Shown: positions 60,001 through 64,000 of the stretch, piece by piece
Layout: each line of letters starts with the position of its first letter
Position numbering within the stretch: position 1 is the stretch's first letter
Assembly: GCA_958298945.1 (NCBI GenBank)
Contig: OY282608.1
Span: 81,268,806 to 81,332,805, forward strand
Reading direction: 5' to 3'
Source of the DNA: Atherix ibis
Taxonomy: Eukaryota > Arthropoda > Insecta > Diptera > Athericidae
Length of the DNA stretch: 64,000 nucleotides
The notes under the pieces: generated by a model
Databases searched by the model: none
What the model was told of the DNA's origin: nothing
What the model saw: only the letters and a program-made list of their open reading frames with translations
Translations under genes and position numbers: made by a program

Positions 60001-63000
60001 CAACAAACCAAATAACCAACAAACCAACAAACCAACAAACCAACAAACCAACAAACCAACAAACCAACAAGCCAACAAGCCAACAAACCAAAACACCAAC
60101 AAGCCAACAAGCCTACAAATGAACAAACCAACAACCCAACAAACCAACAAGCCAACAAACCAACAAACCAACAAACCAAAAAGCCAACATTCCAACAAAA
60201 GAACAATCCAACAAGCCAACAAACCAACAAACCAACAAACGAACAAACCAACAAATCAACAACCCAACAAACCAACAAACCAACAAACCAACAAACCAAC
60301 AAGCCAACAAACCAACAAGCCAACAAACGAACAAACCAACAAACCAACAAACCATGTAACCAACAAACCAACAAACCAACAAACCAACAAACCAACAAAC
60401 CTACAAACCAACAAGCCAATAAGCCAACAAACCAACAAAGCAACAAACCAACAAACCAACAAACCAAGAAACCAACAAACCAAAAAACCAAAAAACCAAT
60501 AAGCCAATAAACCAACAAACCAACAAACCAACAAACCAACAAACGAACAAGCGAACAAACCAACAAACCAACAAACCGACAAACCGAAAAACCAACAAGC
60601 CAACAAGCCAACAAACGAACAAACCAACAAACCAACAAACCAACGAGCCAACAAACCAGCAAACGCACAAACCAACAAGCCAACAAGCCCACAAACCAAG
60701 AAACCAATAAACCAAAAAGCCAACAAACAAACAAGCCAACAAGCCAACAAACGAACAAACCAACAATCCAACAAACCAACAAGCCAACAAACCAACAAAC
60801 CAACAAACCAACAAGCCAACAAGCCAACAAACCAACAAACCAACAAACAAACAAACCAACGAACGAACAAACCACCAAACCAACAAACCAACAACCCAAC
60901 AAACCAACAAGCCAAAAAACCAACAAGCCAACAAACGAACAAACCAATAACCCAACAAACCAAATAACCAACAAACCAACAAACCAACAAACCAAGAAAC
61001 CAACAAACCTACAAACCAACAATCCCATAAGCCAACAAGCCAACAAACCAACAACCCAACAAACCAACAAACCAACAAACCAACAAACCAACAAACCAAC
61101 AAACCAACAAACCAACAAACCAACAAACCAACAAACCAACAAGCCAACAAGCCAATAAATTAACAAGCCAACAAACGAACAAACCAACAAACCAACAAAC
61201 CAAGTAACCAACAAACCAACAAACCAACAAATCAAGAAACCAACAAACCTACAAACCAACAAGCCAACAAGCCAACTAGCCAACAAGCCAACAAACCAAC
61301 AAACCAACAAACCAACAAACCAACAAACCAACAAACCAACAAGCCAACAAACCAACAAGCCAACAAACCAAGAAACCAACAAACCAAGAAACCAAGAAAC
61401 CAACAAACCAACAAACCAACAAACCAACAAGCCAACAAGCCAACAAACCAACAAGCCAATAAACGAACAAACGAACAAACCAACAAATCAACAAACCAAC
61501 AAAGGAAAAAACCAACAAACCAACAAACCTACAAACCAAAAAACCAACAAGCCAACAAACGAACAAACCAACAAACCAACAAACCAACAAACCAACAAAC
61601 CAACAAACCAACAAACCAACAAAACCAACAAGCCAACAAACCAACAAACCAACAAACGAACAAACCAACAAACCAACAAACCAACAAACCAACAAACCAA
61701 AAAACCAACAAACGAACAAACCAACAAACCAACAAGCCAACAAACCAAAAAGCCAACAAACGAACAAACCAACAAACGATCAAACCAACAAACCAAAAAA
61801 CCAAAAAACCAACAAACCAACAAACCAACAAACCAACAATCCAACAAACCAACAAACCAACAATCCAACAAACCAACAAACCAACAAACCAAATAGCCAA
61901 CAAACCAACAAACCAACAAGCCAACAAGCCAACAAACCAACAAGCCAACAAACGAACAAACCAACAAGCCAACAAACCAATAATCCAACAAATTAACAAG
62001 CCAACAAACGAACAAACCAACAAACAAACAAGCCAACAAACCAACAAACCAACAAACGAACAAACCAACAAGCCAACAAACCAACAAACGAACAAGCCAA
62101 CAAACCAACAAACCAACAAACCAACAAACCAACAAACCAACAAACCAACAAACCAACAAACCAACAAACCAACAAACCAACAAACCAACAAACCAACAAA
62201 CCAACAAACCAACAAACTAACAAGCCAACAAACGATCAAACCAACAAACAAACAAGCCAACAAACCAACAAACCAACAAACCAACAAACTAACAAACCAA
62301 CAAACCAGCAAACCAACAAACCAACAAACCAACAAACCAACAAACCAACAAACCAACAAACCAACAAACCAACAAACCAACAAACCAACAAACCAACAAA
62401 CCAACAAACCAACAAACCAGCAAACCAACAAACCAACAAACCAACAAACCAACAAACCAACAAACCAACAAACCAACAAACCAACAAGCCAAAAAACCAA
62501 CAAACCAACAAACCAACAAACCAACAAACCAACAAACCAACAAACCAACAAACCAACAAACCAACAAACCAACAAACCAACAAACCAACAAACCAACAAA
62601 CCAACAAACCAACAAACCAACAAACCAACAAACCAACAAACCAACAAACCAACAAACCAACAAACCAACAAACCAACAACCCAACAAACCAACAAACAAA
62701 CAAACCAACAAACCAAGAAACCAAAAAACCAACAAACAAACAAGCCAACAAGCCAACAAACGAACAAACCAACAATCCAACAAACCAACAAGCCAACAAA
62801 CCAACAAACCAACAAACCAACAAACCAACAAACCAACAAGCCAACAAGCCAACAAACCAACAAACCAACAAACAAACAAACCAACGAACGAACAAACCAA
62901 CAAACCAACAAACCAACAACCCAACAAACCAACAAGCCAAAAAACCAACAAGCCAACAAACGAACAAACCAACAACCCAACAAACCAAATAACCAACAAA

Positions 63001-64000
63001 CCAACAAACCAACAAACCAAGAAACCAACAAACCTACAAACCAACAATCCCATAAGCCAACAAGCCAACAAACCAACAAAGCAACAAACCAACAAACCAA
63101 CAAGCCAACAAACCAAGTAACCAACAAACCAACAAACCAACAAACCAAGAAACCAACAAACCAACAAACCAACAAACCCACAAGCCAACAAACCAACAAG
63201 CCAATAAACGAACAAAGAAACAAACCAACAAACCAACAAACCAACAAAGGAACAAACCAACAAACCAACAAACCGACAAACCAACAAACCAATAAGCCAA
63301 CAAACGAACAAACCAACAAACCAACAAACCAAAAATTAAAAAAACCAACAAACCAACAAACCAACAAACCAACAAACCAACAAGCCAACAAACCAACAAA
63401 CCAACAAACCAACAAACCAACAAACCAACAAACCAAAAAATCAAAAAACCAACAAGCCAATAAACCAACAAACCAACAAACCAACAAACAAACAAACCAA
63501 CAAACCAACAAACGAACAAACGAACAAACCAACAAACCAACAAACCAACAAACCAACAAACCAACAAACCAACAAGCAACAAGCCAACAACCGAACAAAC
63601 CAAAAAACCAACAAAACCAACAAACCAATAAGCCAACAAACGAACAAACCAACAAACCAACAAACCATAAATTAAAAAAACCAACAAACCAACAAGCCAA
63701 TAAACCAACAAACCAACAAACCAACAAACAAACAAACCAACAAACCAACAAACGAACAAACGAACAAACCAACAAACCAACAAACCGACAAACCAACAAA
63801 CCAATAAGCCAACAAACGAACAAACCAACAAACCAACAAACCATAAATTAAAAAAACCAACAAACCAACAAACCAACAAACCAACAAACCAACAAGCCAA
63901 CAAACCAACAAACCAACAAACCAACAAACCAACAAACCAACAAATCAAAAAATTAAAAAACCAACAAGCCAAAAAACCAACAAGCCAACAAACGAACAAA
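54060..64000. repeat. HOR domain of about 2.0 and 4.1 kb, running off the window
   Basis: CCCATAAGCC (the C of CATAAG) lies at 54297, 56905, 61026 and 63051, with a variant ACATAAGCC at 58946. 58946 to 63051 is 4,105 bp and 56905 to 61026 is 4,121 bp. AAAGGAAAAAACC (first G 57391/61504) gives 4,113 bp, and AAATAGCC (T at 57797/61894) gives 4,097 bp. CATAAATT (its C at 54576, 59225, 59561 and 59833, a variant at 63330, then 63666 and 63842) gives 4,105 bp between 59225 and 63330, and an internal 336-bp step in both copies. The half-spacing of about 2.0-2.1 kb suggests a dimer. The array continues past 64,000. Confidence 0.92.

Larger units (their letters stand above)
1..64000. repeat. 8-bp satellite array, consensus AAACCAAC, filling the window
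   Basis: Every line of the window reads as head-to-tail octamers of AAACCAAC on the + strand, all in one orientation, with no inversion and no interruption by other sequence. Most departures are single substitutions inside an octamer: AAGCCAAC, AAACGAAC, AAACTAAC, AAATCAAC, AAACAAAC, AAACCAAA, AAACCAAG, ATACCAAC, AAACCGAC and AAACCTAC. Indels are rare, mostly one missing base (7-nt units such as AAACCAC) or one extra (9-nt). The perfect consensus is 62.5% A and 37.5% C, giving extreme strand asymmetry. Both window edges lie inside the array, so its true length and flanks are unknown. Simple satellites of this size are known from eukaryotic heterochromatin; assignment to heterochromatin here is inference. 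Confidence 0.98.

Noticed and set aside
1..64000. CRISPR array
   Set aside because: There is no alternation of a constant repeat with unique spacers; the unit is 8 bp and continuous.
1..64000. Active telomere tip
   Set aside because: Point variants in a large share of units, long HORs and kilobase duplications are unlike telomerase-made tips. Telomere-like origin is kept only as a weak hypothesis.
1..64000. Transposon, LTR or inverted-repeat element as the origin of the HORs
   Set aside because: All units have one orientation and no terminal repeats, target-site duplications or coding remnants were seen; tandem exchange explains the pattern.
1..64000. tRNA, rRNA or other structured RNA genes
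   Set aside because: With almost no G and T on the + strand, self-pairing stems cannot form, and no conserved RNA motif is visible.
1..64000. Low-complexity sequencing artefact
   Set aside because: Ordered rare landmarks with exact kilobase spacings would not come from random polymerase noise. Assembly-level copy errors in the most identical blocks remain possible and are listed as a finding.

Overview
The whole 64,000-base window is one uninterrupted tandem array of an 8-bp satellite. Its + strand consensus is AAACCAAC (G/T-rich strand GTTGGTTT). I found no unique sequence, gene, RNA gene, transposon, CRISPR array, origin or promoter anywhere in it. The array runs off both ends, so it is longer than 64 kb. 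The + strand is almost entirely A and C. G and T occur only in variant octamers, such as AAGCCAAC, AAACGAAC, AAACTAAC, AAATCAAC, ATACCAAC, AAACCAAG and AAACCAGC.

A pure simple-sequence array this long, with nested higher-order repeats (HORs), points to eukaryotic heterochromatin, for example pericentromeric, subtelomeric, sex-chromosome or B-chromosome satellite. A bacterial, viral or plasmid source is very unlikely. The sequence does not reveal the species.

The array is not uniform. Rare variant octamers and 7- or 9-nt units act as landmarks and recur at fixed spacings, which shows a series of HOR domains. From left to right these are: about 0-4.6 kb, a 2.55-2.69 kb repeat; 4.63-5.33 kb, a 375-bp tandem duplication; 5.3-7.4 kb, a 1,077/1,101-bp tandem duplication; 7.87-11.12 kb, a 1,566/1,534-bp tandem duplication; 11.4-14.6 kb, a mosaic of 0.43, 0.58, 0.84 and 0.98 kb duplications; 14.3-17.6 kb, units of about 1.6-1.8 kb; 17.6-24.3 kb, four units of about 1.9 kb; 24.6-47.9 kb, a 5,908-bp HOR whose copies carry internal deletions and tandem duplications, preceded by a 1,749-bp duplication; 47.9-54 kb, units of 1,084 and 1,563 bp; and 54-64 kb, units of about 2.0 and 4.1 kb.

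No genes work together here. Because 8 leaves a remainder of 2 when divided by 3, the perfect array is free of stop codons in all six frames. Each strand encodes the same octapeptide in its three frames: VCWFVGLL on the - strand and TNKPTNQQ on the + strand. Open frames of up to 1,083 codons are therefore arithmetic artefacts and should not be annotated as proteins. The real content is the evolutionary record of the array: nested unequal exchange and segmental amplification, very recent in several domains because copies kilobases apart are nearly or fully identical.
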